In this document: one piece after another, positions 24,529 through 36,542 of the stretch
Layout of the letters: each line of letters starts with the position of its first letter
How positions within the stretch are numbered: position 1 is the first letter of the stretch
Assembly: GCF_018691265.1 (NCBI RefSeq)
Contig: NW_024881321.1
Coordinates: 23,100,198-23,164,197, forward strand
Direction: 5' to 3'
Origin: Tyto alba
Lineage: Eukaryota; Chordata; Aves; Strigiformes; Tytonidae
DNA: 64,000 bases
The notes under the pieces: generated by a model
Told to the model about the DNA's origin: nothing
Seen by the model: the letters and a program-made list of their open reading frames with translations, nothing else
Databases searched by the model: none
Translations under genes and position numbers: made by a program

Positions 24529-25600
24529 AGTCCTGGGTTGAGTGAGTGGTGGAGTTTTTTGTGGCAGGGTAGGGGGCTATCGGGGCGGTCCCCTGTGAGA
24601 AGCTTCTCGAAGCTCCCCCAGCTCCACGTCAGCTTCACTTCTGTTTGGGAAATTGAGCCAATCGGCTGTGCCTCTGCGATAACGTATTTAAGAAGGGACG
24701 TGGTGATGTGCAGTCGGACTTGTGAGGAAGAGTTGCTGCAGCTGCATGAACACCAAAGTCAGTGGAGGAACGGAGGAAGAAAGGAGGAGGGAGGTGTGCC
24801 GGAGCAGAGACCCCCATGTATCCTGTGGTGAGACGGCAGGGCAGACCCCCCCTGCCACCCATGAAGATCTACGGTGGAGCAGACATTGATTTATGGCCTG
24901 TTGCTCCTGCTTAGATGATTAAGGTTCTGTGCCTGAAGAAGGCCGGGGTCTCATGGGAAAAGGTAGCCCCGCTGCTGTAATTCAGTGCTGGAAGGATTGC
25001 AGCATGCGGGGGAGTCCCACGCCGGAGCAGCTCGGGAAGGGCTGCAGCCATGGGAGAGAATCCAGTCGGAGGAAGTTAGTGACCCATGACGGAGCAGTGT
25101 GGGGAACGCTGCGGCCCATGGGAGGAATTCAAGTTGGAGAAAGTTTGTGGAGGACTGTCTCCTGTGAGAGGGGGACCACGATGGAGCAGGAGGAACAAGT
25201 TCTGGACAGTCCCCTCACCGAAGATAAGGGAAGTGGCAGCACTGACTGCACCCCCCATTCCCTGCCCTAGCACCGCTGGGGGAGGAGGTAGAGATATCGG
25301 GAGCAGAGCTGAGCCCAGGAAGAAGGGAGCGGTGGGGGGAAGGTGTTCTTAAGATGTGGCAATGCTTCTCACTGTCCTACCTTGTTATGTGTTGTTAGTG
25401 TCTGTAATAGATGTATGGGTTTTTTTTCCTTCCCCTAACGAGTCTGCCTTTTGCTCGTGATCATAAAAGGGGGATTTTTCCCCATCCCAGTCCTATCTTG
25501 AACCCCAAGCCTGGCTCTCTGTCCCTTCTCATTGCCAGAGGGGAAGGGAGAGAGAGCTGTTGCCTTGTGTTTGGCTGCCAATCAGGCCTAAATCATGACA
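24529..25600 (+). mobile_element. 5' LTR of an interior-deleted provirus, subfamily X
   Basis: It reads AGTCCTGGGTTGAGTGAGTG at the start (the expected TG is AG) and AATCATGACA at the end. The TATTTAAG box and GTCTGTAATAG are present, so the polyadenylation signal is damaged (AATAGA for AATAAA). Variants such as CACCAAAGTCAG and GAAGATAAGGGAAGTG are shared with the minus-strand solo LTR at 36543-37614 and not with the 3' LTR of this same element. It is directly followed by a primer-binding site, so it is a genuine 5' LTR by position. Confidence 0.92.
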
Positions 25601-25605
25601 GTTTT

Positions 25606-25623
25606 TGGCACTCAACGTGGGGC
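25606..25623 (+). other. retroviral primer-binding site, tRNA-Lys-like
   Basis: TGGCACTCAACGTGGGGC lies 5 bp after the LTR. It matches the complement of the 3' end of tRNA-Lys(1,2), TGGCGCCCAACGTGGGGC, at 16 of 18 positions. This is where the tRNA would prime minus-strand DNA synthesis. Position and sequence together make the call strong. Confidence 0.85.
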
Positions 25624-25940
25624 AGAGGGTTGCGATTTGATAAGGATATTAATTGGGAGAGGTAATGAGCAAAATACAGACTGAACTCCGTTAGTGGAAT
25701 GATCTTTGTAATGTCTGTAGTTGTAATTGTGGGGAGGTTTTTTTTCAGGTGTGGTGAAGGGACTATGGGTGGATGTTCTGTACTGTGTCTCAGTATTTTG
25801 TCAGTTATGTTTTATTTGGGTGTGGGGAAGTTCCTTTCAGTCTGGTTTTGCCTTCTCTTTGTTCTGATATTGATGTGTATACTGTTTTTTGTACTGAATG
25901 TTGGATCTCTTAATTCTTAAATACGTGATTCGCAGAGGCG

Positions 25941-25950
25941 AGTGGGGGAA
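25941..25950 (+). other. polypurine tract
   Basis: AGTGGGGGAA abuts the TG of the 3' LTR. This is the usual place for the plus-strand primer, and the sequence is purine except for one T. Confidence 0.7.
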
Positions 25951-27021
25951 TGTCCTGGGTTGAGTGAGTGGTGGAGTTTTTTGGTGGCAGGGGAGGGGGC
26001 TATTGGGGCGGCCCCCTGTGAGAAGCTTCTCGAAGCTACCCCAGCTCCATGTCAGCTCCACTTCTGTTTGGGAAATTGAGCCAATTGGCTGCACCTCTGT
26101 GATAACGTATTTAAGAAAGGACATGGTGACATGCAGTCGGACTTGTGAGGAGAAGTTGCTGCAGCTGCATGAACACCAAGGTCAGTGGAGGAACGGAGGA
26201 AGAAAGGAGGAGGGAGGTGTGCCGGAGCAGAGACCCCCATGTATCCTGTGGTGAGACGGCAGGGCAGACCCCCCCTGCCACCCATGAAGATCTACGGTGG
26301 AGCAGACATTGATTTATGGCCTGTTGCTCCTGCTTAGATGATTAAGGTTCTGTGCCCGAAGAAGGCCGGGGTCTCATGGGAAAAGGTAGCCCCGCTGCTG
26401 TAATTCAGTGCTGGGAGGATTGCAGCATGCAGGGGAGTCCCACGCCGGAGCAGCTTAGGAGGGACTGCAGCCGTGGGAGGGAATCCAGTCGGAGGAAGTT
26501 AGTGACCCATGACGGAGCAGTGTGGGCAACGCTGCGGCCCATGGGAGGAATTCAAGTTGGAGAAAGTTTGTGGAGGACTGTCTCCTGTGAGAGGGGGACC
26601 ACGATGGACCAGGAGGAACAAGTTTCGGACACTTGCCTCACTGAAAATGAAGGAAATGGCAGCGCTGACTGCACCCCCCATTCCCTGCCCCTGCGCCACT
26701 GGGGGAGGAGGTAGTGATATCGGGAGCAGAGCTGAGCCCGGGAAGAAGGGAGCGGTGGGGGGAAGGTGTTCTCAAGATGTGGCAATGCTTCTCACTGTCC
26801 TACTCTGTTATGTGTTGTTAGTGTCTGTAATAAATGTATGTTTTTTTTTCCTTCCCCTAACGAGTCTGCCTTTTGCTCGTGATCATAAAGGGGGATTTTC
26901 CCCCATCCCAGTCATATCTCAAACCCCAATCCTGGCTCTCTGTCCCTTCTCATTGCCAGAGGGGAAGGGAGAGAGAGCTGTTGCCTTGTGGTTGGCTGCC
27001 AATCAGGCCAAAACCACGACA
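25951..27021 (+). mobile_element. 3' LTR of the interior-deleted provirus, subfamily Y
   Basis: It starts TGTCCTGGGTTGAGTGAGTG and ends ACCACGACA; TATTTAAG is at 26108-26115 and AATAAA at 26829-26834. It has the same length (1071 bp) as the solo LTR at 12101 and differs from it at about nine positions, but differs from its own 5' partner at about 5% of positions. The sequence after 27021 (GTTAT) does not match the sequence before 24529 (ACAAT), so the outer flanks of the element lack a target duplication. Confidence 0.93.
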
Positions 27022-29625
27022 GTTATCATTTACTCCAAACCATAAAACAGAATTTTCACTTCACCTTCATTTATATCTGTTATGATTATTAGTTTTTTTT
27101 ATAGACTTATTACTTTACCATGTTACATTCACCCGATTTCCTACTTGTCTCTTTAAAAAAATAAAAAAATTTTGCTATGCAAAAATAACAGAAAATGCTA
27201 AGATGTATAACTGCTGGTGTATGTGAGATATTCCATGCATTTGCTACCATGTCTTTATATAAAAGATCAAGAAAACTTCAGTTAATCAACCTGATATATT
27301 AATGCTTTCATTACACTTAAATTCAGTAACCTCCAAATTTCCAGTTATACAATTTCAAATTTTTCTTTCTACCATTACGCTGTCAGTCATGGCAAGGTTA
27401 TCTTCATACTTTGTCCTGTGAGTCCCTGATCTGGGAAAGGATTTTTGTGTTTCCTTTTACTCTTGTGTTTTTTCTTGCAATATCTGGACTAAAATCAGTT
27501 ATGAAGAGCCATAAAGACAGTTTGAGATTAGTAAATAAAGCCTTACCAAAAAAAAAAAAGGTTTAATAAAATTAATTGAAATATGGAAACTGACATCTAT
27601 TGCTCTGTTTCCCACTGCAGGCTGTTCTATAGATCATAGTGTTGTCATAGCCTTAGCCTATGGAAAGATCAATGATAACCCACCTGAAAAACAGATAATC
27701 TTCTCATTAACCTAGATGAACTTTGGATCACTCTTGTACTTCTTCTTTCCATTAAAGTATCATAGAGATTTCAGTATCAAAGAGATAATATCAATTGCTA
27801 ACACTTTAAAGTATTTTCACTGTCTTAAATTGCTGCCACTGTATAAAGTAAACTGTGTCACAATATTTTTTTTCTAATCCCCTTCTCTAGTTTTCTGCTT
27901 CTCAACTGGAATAATATTTGTTTTTCTCTATTTTCATTACTACTCTCACTATGGCATCTCTTTACCATTTACCCTTCATTTCTTACTAAATTCTGTCAGC
28001 GTTACATAAAATAATTATATCTGTCCAATTTCAGTAACAGTCCTGTAATATATAGTACATCTGTGAACACTGATCTGGAATGACAGATAGTTCCACCGAA
28101 AATGTCTGCATTTTACTACTTGCTGGAACCACTTCTGCGATATTTATGAGTGCAGTACTTTTCGTACTTGCATAAATTTTTCAAAAATAAGTAATTGTTA
28201 TTTTAGTTATTTTATAATTATTTTCATTTGGGCTGTCTGTCATTTACTCCCATCTGCTTGTCAACATATTGAACAATTTTGTCATTGTTTCTGGAAATTA
28301 TCAGAAGAAAATTAAAAACATTACATTCAGAAAAAGTGTACTGTCTACACTCCCCTTTAATTTATATACAGTCTCTAGCAATTCCCTGATAAAGCCCCTG
28401 TTTTCTAGTTATAAAATTGGTCGTAGTTACTTCTCATATGGAGATTTGTTAATGTGGTGAAATGAAAAAAATTCTTTCTAACTCAATGAATTTTTATCTC
28501 TTTAAAACTTCATGTGATATTTATTATTTTCTAGTACAACTTTGAGTCATAATTTTGACAATAGAAACAAAAACATAATGGAAAGAAGTGTAAATGTTGA
28601 TAACATGGGTTTCTTTGTAAATTACTTTTTTTCATTCTTTTTAGAATTGATTCTTTGAGTTTACAGTATATATCTTTAACTTCTTAGATCAATTTATTTT
28701 ATTAGAACTGAAGCAATTTTCTCCATAGCAATATAGTAAATAGCATAGTATAGATTTTCTTCAGATTAAAAATATGAGTTTAGTGTTCCAGAGAAGTTTC
28801 TTTCCATGCATAAGTAGAGGGATGTGCTTTCATATAGATATAAGAAACACTTGAATCTACATCAGAAGAATATTATCATTAAACTTGAAAAGAAACAACA
28901 ATGTAAGAAATTGCTTAGATCATTTAGGTCATTATATTTCACTTATGAAAAATCCTAAGCTTCTGTTTTCTCTTTCCCTACTGAGTCCAATTTTGTTCTC
29001 TGAATTTCATATTTTTCTGAAGTTTTCATCTCAGTTTTCTTTCTTAATAATGGTTATCCCAGATACATATAGACTACTGTGCCTTTCTCTGCTTTGTTGA
29101 GACAAAGAAGTGCTTCACTCCCTGATTTCCAGTTCCAGTCTCCATGCCCATCCCTTCCAGACCAAGGTTAGAAAGAGACCTGAGATGAAAGCCAAAATGT
29201 CTATTGACAAAAATTCTCTTTAATTAATTAGTCTCTGTGAATATATGTGTCTTTACACACTGACACAGCTTTGGCTGAAGTGGTGAAGGAGAAATCCCTT
29301 CCTATTAATTGAGAACTGTATTCATAGTTGTAAAACCAAATCCTTATATTCTATGAAGGGAGCTGAACCTTGGGCAAATATTCTAACTACACTAGGAGCA
29401 TCAAAATTACACTTTTAGCCATGAAATTGGGCTCCTCAACAGATGTGTTATAAAAAAAAGGTAAGGCAATCAGCTACATCTCATCATCTAAATTCTTGAG
29501 ACAATTTTGACATGTAAAGCTCAGCTTCATATGAGTGCTGAAAATCTGATTTATGGCCAATAGCTAAAGCTTAATTTTCAAAATATTACTGGTCAAAATG
29601 CAGTAAATTGACTTCATACAACAAA
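27022..29625. other. AT-rich intergenic DNA
   Basis: There is an A-run at 27548-27559 and no transposon or gene. Frames at 28269 and 28885 (+) are AT-rich and have no domain. Confidence 0.4.
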
Positions 29626-29676
29626 TGGTTGTTGTAGGAAGTTGGACTAGATGACCAGTTCCAATTAGAAGTATTG
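29626..29676 (+). mobile_element. CR1 3'-end scrap
   Basis: TGGTTGTTGTAGGAAGTTGGACTAGATGA matches the last conserved part of the CR1 3' UTR (GTTGGACTAGATGATC...TTCCAA...). Only about 50 bp remain, and it runs straight into the (ATTCT)n array. Confidence 0.75.
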
Positions 29677-29828
29677 TATTCTATTCTATTCTATTCTATT
29701 CTATTCTATTCTATTCTATTCTATTCTATTCTATTCTATTCTATTCTATTCTATTCTATTCTATTCTATTCTATTCTATTCTATTCTATTCTATTCTATT
29801 CTATTCTATTCTATTCTATTCTATTCTA
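29677..29828. repeat. (ATTCT)n microsatellite, about 30 units
   Basis: A pure pentanucleotide array begins exactly where the CR1 tail repeat (ATTCTATG)n would be. It probably arose by expansion from that tail. Confidence 0.97.
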
Positions 29829-31351
29829 AAACTAACCTTGTTGTTATTTAGCTGGGATTAATTTCCTCCATGACAGATGGTCAATTCTCTTGCGAATAAA
29901 CCATATTCCTTTCTTGAATGATATTCCTCTTGTTTTCTCACCTGTGGATATCCATCTTGTCAGCATTCTATCAAAAAGAAACTCTCTCATGTCTTCTTGA
30001 CAAGAAACCAGTTTTACCTTTCCTTTGATTCTGTACGTGAGAAAAAAAAAAATCATAAAAAAACATATGACATAGATTTGCTAATCACAGTTGACATAAA
30101 TCCTTTGATGTTATAGCCTATGCAGTTTTGAATCTCTGTCAGATGACACATGTAAGAAAGACTGCTTGTGTAGCTGTTCTCCACCCAAATTAATCCAAGT
30201 TTTCCTGTAAAAACTAAGTTAAATGTATTAAGGGAAGGATTACCTATCGTCTAAGTAATATCTCACTATGACAGTCTAACAGAACTAGACATTTTTTTTC
30301 TTTCTGTAACATTTTCCCTAACATTATACACATAAATCTATTAAAATTCAAACTGATTTTGTTGCAAGGCTGGTCTGTATGATTCCTCAGCTTATTTTTC
30401 TGACTTTTCTATATTACTATTATTCTATATTAATTTACTATATTATTATTTTCTATACTACTGAGTAAAAAAGGTCAACTAGCACAGACAAGATCATGTC
30501 CACACTGCTTTGGACTAGCCCTTTCAAGAGGATAATGGCTTTTGGTCTCTGTGGTGCACCAAGGGCCCTAAGATACAACTACTGCATTTTGCATGTTTTC
30601 TGTTTATTATGTCTGAAATAATGTACAATCTGTTTTGGAACCCACCATTCTGAAATGGAAGTTATGCACTCTGTGCTATGGGATGAGATACAAAGTCATG
30701 TGGAGATGTTTAAGAGTGCAAAACTCACTGGGATAGGGCTGATAGACTGCAGGGAGCCAAATCTGAAATTTTATTTCTGGGAAATATTTCTTGGAGTGAA
30801 AAGCTTTGCAAACACAAACATTAAAACAAAACAAAATAAAACAAAACAAAACAATTAAGTGTGTTCTAATTAGTGACGAAAAGGACCTTCACAGTTAGCC
30901 TGAAAAGTAACAGTCCAGTGCTCAGTCTTTCTCACTGGCCTTTTATTTAGCAACATAGATGTATACTCCAGTGCATGAAGCATCCATGTTCTTAGATGTC
31001 TCCAATCAGGGGTGCAACCAGAACCTCCACATGGTCATACTAGCCATGTCATCATACTTTAACTTAGACTATTGGCAGAAATCATAAAAAATATCTTGGT
31101 TTTTTTGTTTGGTTGGTTGTTTTTTTTGTTTTTGTTTTTTTTTTTTTTTTTGAGCACTATAGAATGATTCTTTCTAAAAAATTCACAGTAGTGGGGATTT
31201 AGGATATTTCATGAGCTACTGGCCTGGATTGCAGGGTAACTGCTGATTCAGAGAACTTGATATAGATGGGGTTTTGAAGCTTCAACTGGAATTCTAGAAC
31301 TAAGATTGGTGACTAGTCTTACTCTGCTTAGAAACAAAGGCAGGGTAAATG
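29829..31351. other. AT-rich intergenic DNA
   Basis: There are A/AAAC-rich tracts at 30824-30853 and a T-rich tract at 31097-31151. No gene is supported; the frames at 29844-30056 (-) and 30655-30858 (+) have no domain. Confidence 0.4.
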
Positions 31352-31938
31352 GGTTGTGGTTTAACCCCAGCTTGCAACTAAACAGCACACTAGTGGGATG
31401 GGGGAGAAAGTCAGAAGAGCAAAAGTGAGACAACCCATGGGTTAGAATAAAGACAGTTTAATAAGTAAAGCAAAATCCATTAATTCAAGCAAAGCAAAAC
31501 AAGGTCTTTCACTAGTTTCACTTTATTCACTGTTTCCCATCAGCAGGCAGGTGTTCAGTCATTTCCAGGGAAGCAGGGCTCCATCACACATAGTGGTTAC
31601 TTGGGAAGAGAAACACCACCACTCTGAACATCACCCCTTCTTCTTCCATCTTTTTTCACTGAGCATGACATCATATGATATGGAATATCCCTTCGGTCAG
31701 TTCGGTTCTGCTGTCCCTGCTGTGTCCCCTCCCAACATCTAGCCAACCCCCAGTCTACTCACTGGTGGGGTGATGTGAGGAGCAGAAAAGCCTTGACTCT
31801 GTGGAAGCACTGCTCAACTGCTCAGCAGCAACAAAAGCGTTCCCGCATTGTCAATACTGTTTTAATCACAAATCCACAACATAGCCCCTACTAGCAACTA
31901 TGAAGGAAATTAACTCTATCCCAGCCAAAACCAGCACA
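31352..31938 (-). mobile_element. solo LTR, about 590-bp avian ERV family
   Basis: Read on the minus strand it begins near TGTGCTGGTTTTGGCTGGG followed by ATAGAGTTAATTTCC, and ends ...GCTGGGGTTAAACCACAA, which is a common avian ERV LTR layout. An AATAAA complement (TTTATT) is present inside. The terminal TG on the plus strand reads GG. ATGGG occurs at both edges (31349-31353 and 31938-31942) and may be the 5-bp target duplication, in which case the ends are trimmed by one or two bases. Ends are good to a few bases. Confidence 0.78.
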
Positions 31939-31942
31939 TGGG

Positions 31943-32942
31943 TCTATTATTGCAGTACTTTGATGTGGTTAAGGACTTTGCAGATGATAAGCATAATCAC
32001 ATCAACCTCTTCATACACAAAGAGATTCACAAGACATTCATCACTTGTAATGCACAGGTGGTGCATCAGTAACTTGATATCTGTTGATTAACCAACTGTG
32101 ACCATGTGTTTTTTCTGCATGTGTTTAGTAGCTGCTTTTTGGAATGCTCAGTGACTACTGAATATGTGCAGAAATAGACATCTGACATAAAAAACCCCAA
32201 ACCAAACAAAACAAAAAAAGAAACAACATGAAAACCCCTGATATTTTTGCACATGCATTTTATATGATAAATATAGTTAATTGGAAATACTGACAGTGGA
32301 AACTGACATAAATCATTGAATCTTTGGATGAAGGAAGTAGTAAGGTGTAAATATTAAAAAAAAAAAAAAATGTTGAGGTGACAATAAGACAGAGAAAAAC
32401 ATTAAGAAGAAACCAGTTATAACATTAGGCATGGAACAATGAGCACCTTTATTATAAACCATTCAGTAATGTACTTTAATAAATGTTGGTCAATATTCTA
32501 CTCTTTGTGATATTATCTAATCTTGAATCCACTTTTACTGTAAATATTACACTTTGCTTCAAGCAACTAGATTATCTAGGCTGAAGACCTCAGTGAAGAT
32601 TAAGAGAGCTGGTGCTCAATCAACTGAAATAACATATCTAAAACAAACACTTAAGCTTTACCAGTTTAGTTAAGAAGTCTTTGTACATTAATTTATTTCA
32701 AAATATAGAGAACAGATGTCCTTTCTCTCTATTTTTTTTTTCCCCCCAAGGGATGTATTTTCTTTATCAGTAGTAGACACTTAAAATGGATTTTTTTGTC
32801 AGTAGCCTGTTAGTGTGTGTGCTGAATTCCAATAAAAAAACATGTTATCTAGGGCACAGATGAAAACTTTTCCCTTCATCTATATTTGAAACACTAAAAA
32901 AAACAAAAACAAAAGCAAAATGGACTTATAGTAGATATTAAT
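31943..32942. other. AT-rich intergenic DNA
   Basis: There is an A-run at 32357-32370 and a T/C-run at about 32731-32747. Nothing else is seen. Confidence 0.4.
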
Positions 32943-32947
32943 CTATT

Positions 32948-33532
32948 TGTCCTGGTTTGGGCTGGAATAGTTGATGTTTCTTTTTTGGTAACTAGAATAG
33001 TGCTGTGTTTTAGATTCACCATTGGGTTTAGTATGAGAAGAATGTTGATAGCACACTGATGTTTTCAGCTGCTACCTAGATTTCAAGGACTCTCTGACTC
33101 CCCATGTCCTGCCCATGCGCAAGGGCACAGGAAGCAGGGAGGGAGCACGGCCACAGCACCTGACCCTAACTGGCCAGTGAAATATTCCATATCATGGAAC
33201 GTCATGGTCACTATATAGAGGAGGGGCAGTCAGGGAGGGGCTCTCTCTCACTTCCGGGATTGTGATTGCGGGATCTTGGTATTTCAGTATCGCTAGCTGG
33301 GAATGGGCTGGGTATTGGTCAGCGGGTGGTGAGCAATTACATTGTGCATTGCCCGTTTATATTTTCTAGTGCTGTCATTGTTTTCATTTTGTTACCATTA
33401 TTAAACTGTTTCTATCTCAACCTGCGAGTCTCCCTTTACCCCTCCAATTCCCTCCCCCATTCACAGGTTGGGGGGGACGGTGGGTTAGAAGCTGCAGGGT
33501 GCTTGGCTGCCAATCAGGCTCAAACTACAATA
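32948..33532 (+). mobile_element. solo LTR, short avian ERV family
   Basis: It starts TGTCCTGGTTTGGGCTGG and ends CAAACTACAATA, where relatives have ACGACA. TATATA lies at 33213-33218 and ATTAAA at 33400-33405. The flanks CTATT (32943-32947) and CCATT (33533-33537) are a 5-bp target duplication with one mismatch. The U3-R-U5 layout and the U5 CTGCGAGTCTCCCTTTACCC match the copy at 3922-4406. Confidence 0.88.
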
Positions 33533-33537
33533 CCATT

Positions 33538-36537
33538 TTAAAAACAAATTTAAAGACCAGTCACATGGAAAGTGGCTACGTCAGAGATTATTACAGATGA
33601 TGATAGAAGTCCTACAGAATTTTAGCATAAAATTCAACATGTGTTTTTTTATATGTGAAGACAAAAATTTTAATAAACTGAGTAGTTGTGTGCCACCTTA
33701 AAAACCTACAGCTGTGTAAGTCTGAAATGCATTTTTAGAACACCTGTGGGAAACAAGAATCAATGAGAAGAAAATGAGGAAATATATTTGCTGGCCAGGA
33801 ATGAAACAGATAGGTCATTATATCCAGTTTCATACAAATGGCAAAACCACAACAAATACCCTTTCATACACATGTGAAAATAGATAAAACTGGTTTTCTT
33901 CTAGGTGCCTGATGCAGCAAATAAGATGGACTTTGGTGTTAATTTCATGGCTAATATCAAGAGAATAATAGGCACTTCAAATGATCTATTCCTTAAAGAT
34001 GTCGCAACTTGTATCTTCCTGACCTCAATCAATGGTACCTCTAGTAGAAAACCTGAATATATCCCCCACGCAAACCTTGTATCTCTTTCAGGGTTTTTTT
34101 TTTTTTTTGATCCTTTTGTTCCTGATGGAAAATAGATATGAAACTGGATCATTCTAGTAGTAGGAACATCTTTCTATTTCCCAGCCTGAATATATACGTG
34201 ACTTCTAGTGATTTAGTGTTTTAGTAGCAAAGCATTTTACTGTAAATATTTACTTTTTTCCAAAGTGTTTACTCGGTGGATTTCTCCAATACATTTATAA
34301 AAATCAATTGTACCCTCAACATTTAAATGGTAAGTTAAACTACTTAAGATTCTCTGATTCATTTATAAGACAGATTTTCCGTACCTCTGATCATACAAAT
34401 TGCCCTTTTTTACACCAGCTCTACAATTAATCTTGAGCATGAATGACTACACAGTATTATATTTCAAGTGATTCTACACAACATTAGCAATATTTTCCTA
34501 TCTCTTTCTGAAATACCTAACTTTGTTGATTTTTTTTTTTGTTTGTTTTGATTTGGCTTTTCCATGACTGTATCATAGGGACATTTCAAAATCATCCTCT
34601 AACTGGGGAGTATATCCAAGTCCATTTTTACAGCAGAATATTTAATTACAGGTATAGATCTTGAATTTTTTATTTCTTCCTACCACAGTTATTTCAGCCT
34701 CCAAAGTAATTTTTTTCCCCATATTTTATTCCAACCCTCCTTCTTATTGACAAATTCTTTCTATGACTTTGTGTCATCAGCATTTTTTGTCAACACTTTT
34801 CTGTTTTCTGTGCCACGGCCATTAATGGACAAGTTAAGCAAAATTTTCCTGTGACTTATCCTTGAAGAATATAATTGATCTTCATACAGTAGAATCCAAC
34901 TCCTTTATTGATCTATTAATGCTCAACTATGCAATAAGATAATCTTTGAAAAGGGACTGACCATCTTTGTACACAACAAATACGCTCAGGTGAGGCATAT
35001 GAAAAACTACAGACATTTCAAGGCAATATATAAATGAAGATTTGAAACTACTCCTTATTTACAGGTGATGAAAAAATAAAAGTGATTTGAAAATGAGAAA
35101 GAAAATATATAAACTTCATAAAAATTCTCAATAATAAAAGGAATAAAGCAACAGGGTAGATTTTAGAAAAAAATTGCTACAACACCACAAACTTGTTACA
35201 GAGTATAACAATTAATGATCTGTAATGAAATTATAATTCTGCAACAAATCTTTATCTACTGAACACTCTCAGAGTTCATGATACCATTAAGAAATTTGAA
35301 GAATAACAGTGTATATAAAACTTCCATTGTGAATTCACCTTCAATGGAATTTCACTGGTAAATGTGGTGTATCTTAATTTATAGAAGAGAAAGGATCTCG
35401 TACCATTTTTACAATGATTTTCAGTCCCCTAAGGGAGCAGATACCTCTCCACTGTAACATAGAATGCCTAAATTTAGAAGTTGAAAGCAAATGTAAAATA
35501 TAGAGCTTAGACCAGTATTTCAGCTTCAACTAGCTCTTTGATAAGTATGCTTTGAATATTTTTGGAGTTTATTATCATAGCTCCCTTAAACTCACTCGAG
35601 TAACGTTTCTGGTAGCTCCACATCTTTAAAAGTAAATAAAATCAAGGAAGATTAAGGCCCTCTCTTTCCATGTTCCAACACATTTTAAACATTGAGTGTC
35701 CTTATCCTATAAAGAATCATATAATGAGTTCAATTGTTGCTCAGAAATTACCACTGACTTCAACATAATTATTCAGATGTTAAAAACTGTATATATAATT
35801 GCTTCTTACTTGCTTTCAGGAAACAGGGATGCTTCTTTTGACTTTTTTACTGTGTATAGTTTCTTTAAACATCCACATTCAAACTTAGAATTTTACAGAC
35901 ATGTTTTGGGTTTTTGGTACTCACAATGGGTATTTCTATAAAAATACTTGTAGCAGTTTTATGAAATTGCTATTAAACATGAACTCAGATGCACGTATGC
36001 ATTTATTGTTGAAAGTATTATGTTGACCAAAATAACAATTAGTGGGAAAAGTGTCTGGAAGTGCCTTGAAAATATGAACCCTCCAGATATCTTAATATTT
36101 CATGTTAATGAAACATCAATATATTTTCAACTAAATTTTCCTTTATCTTTCCTTTGTGGCACAGATTTTTCAGGGTTGATTTCATCTTAGGAGGACTTTC
36201 TGATAATATATAAAATTTTCTTTCTATAAACATGACTAATGTACGTTTTCATGAAAGAATACATTCCCACTGAAAATGCATTTAAAGGCATCATTTGTGC
36301 ACAAGTTTAAGGACCTGAACTATCATGTTTAAATTAACAAGAGTAACTATTTAGTGTGACATTAATCATATAAACCCCCCTCACTTCTCTGCACACAAAG
36401 ATGTATGCGATTTGTCAATGACAGAAATATCATGGGTTATTACACTTTCAAAATATTTTCTTCATAGGTGTTTTTATGTAAAAGAAAACAACTCTGTGAT
36501 CCTATAGCTCTAATTATATATATAGGAATGCATATAT
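33538..36537. other. AT-rich intergenic DNA
   Basis: There are T-runs at 34096-34108 and 34531-34540. Opposite-strand frames of 76-83 codons at 33901-34152 overlap each other and are treated as chance. No transposon ends are seen. Confidence 0.4.
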
Positions 36538-36542
36538 ATTAC

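Larger units (their letters stand above)
25601..25950 (+). mobile_element. 350-bp provirus interior without coding genes
   Basis: Only 350 bp separate the LTRs. The interior begins with the primer-binding site and ends with a purine-rich tract next to the 3' LTR. Between them is T/G-rich sequence with a 73-codon frame (25699-25920) that is very hydrophobic (Val/Leu/Phe/Cys) and matches no retroviral domain I recognise. No gag, pol or env motif is visible. It is either a non-autonomous element mobilised in trans or the result of a large internal deletion or recombination. Confidence 0.8.

Noticed and set aside
25699..25920. 73-codon hydrophobic frame as a possible env transmembrane piece
   Set aside because: T-rich DNA makes Val/Leu/Phe runs by default, and no env hallmark (immunosuppressive region, CX6C) is visible.
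33901..34152. Overlapping 76- and 83-codon frames on opposite strands
   Set aside because: They are mutually exclusive, contain a homopolymer-coded Phe/Lys run and show no domain.
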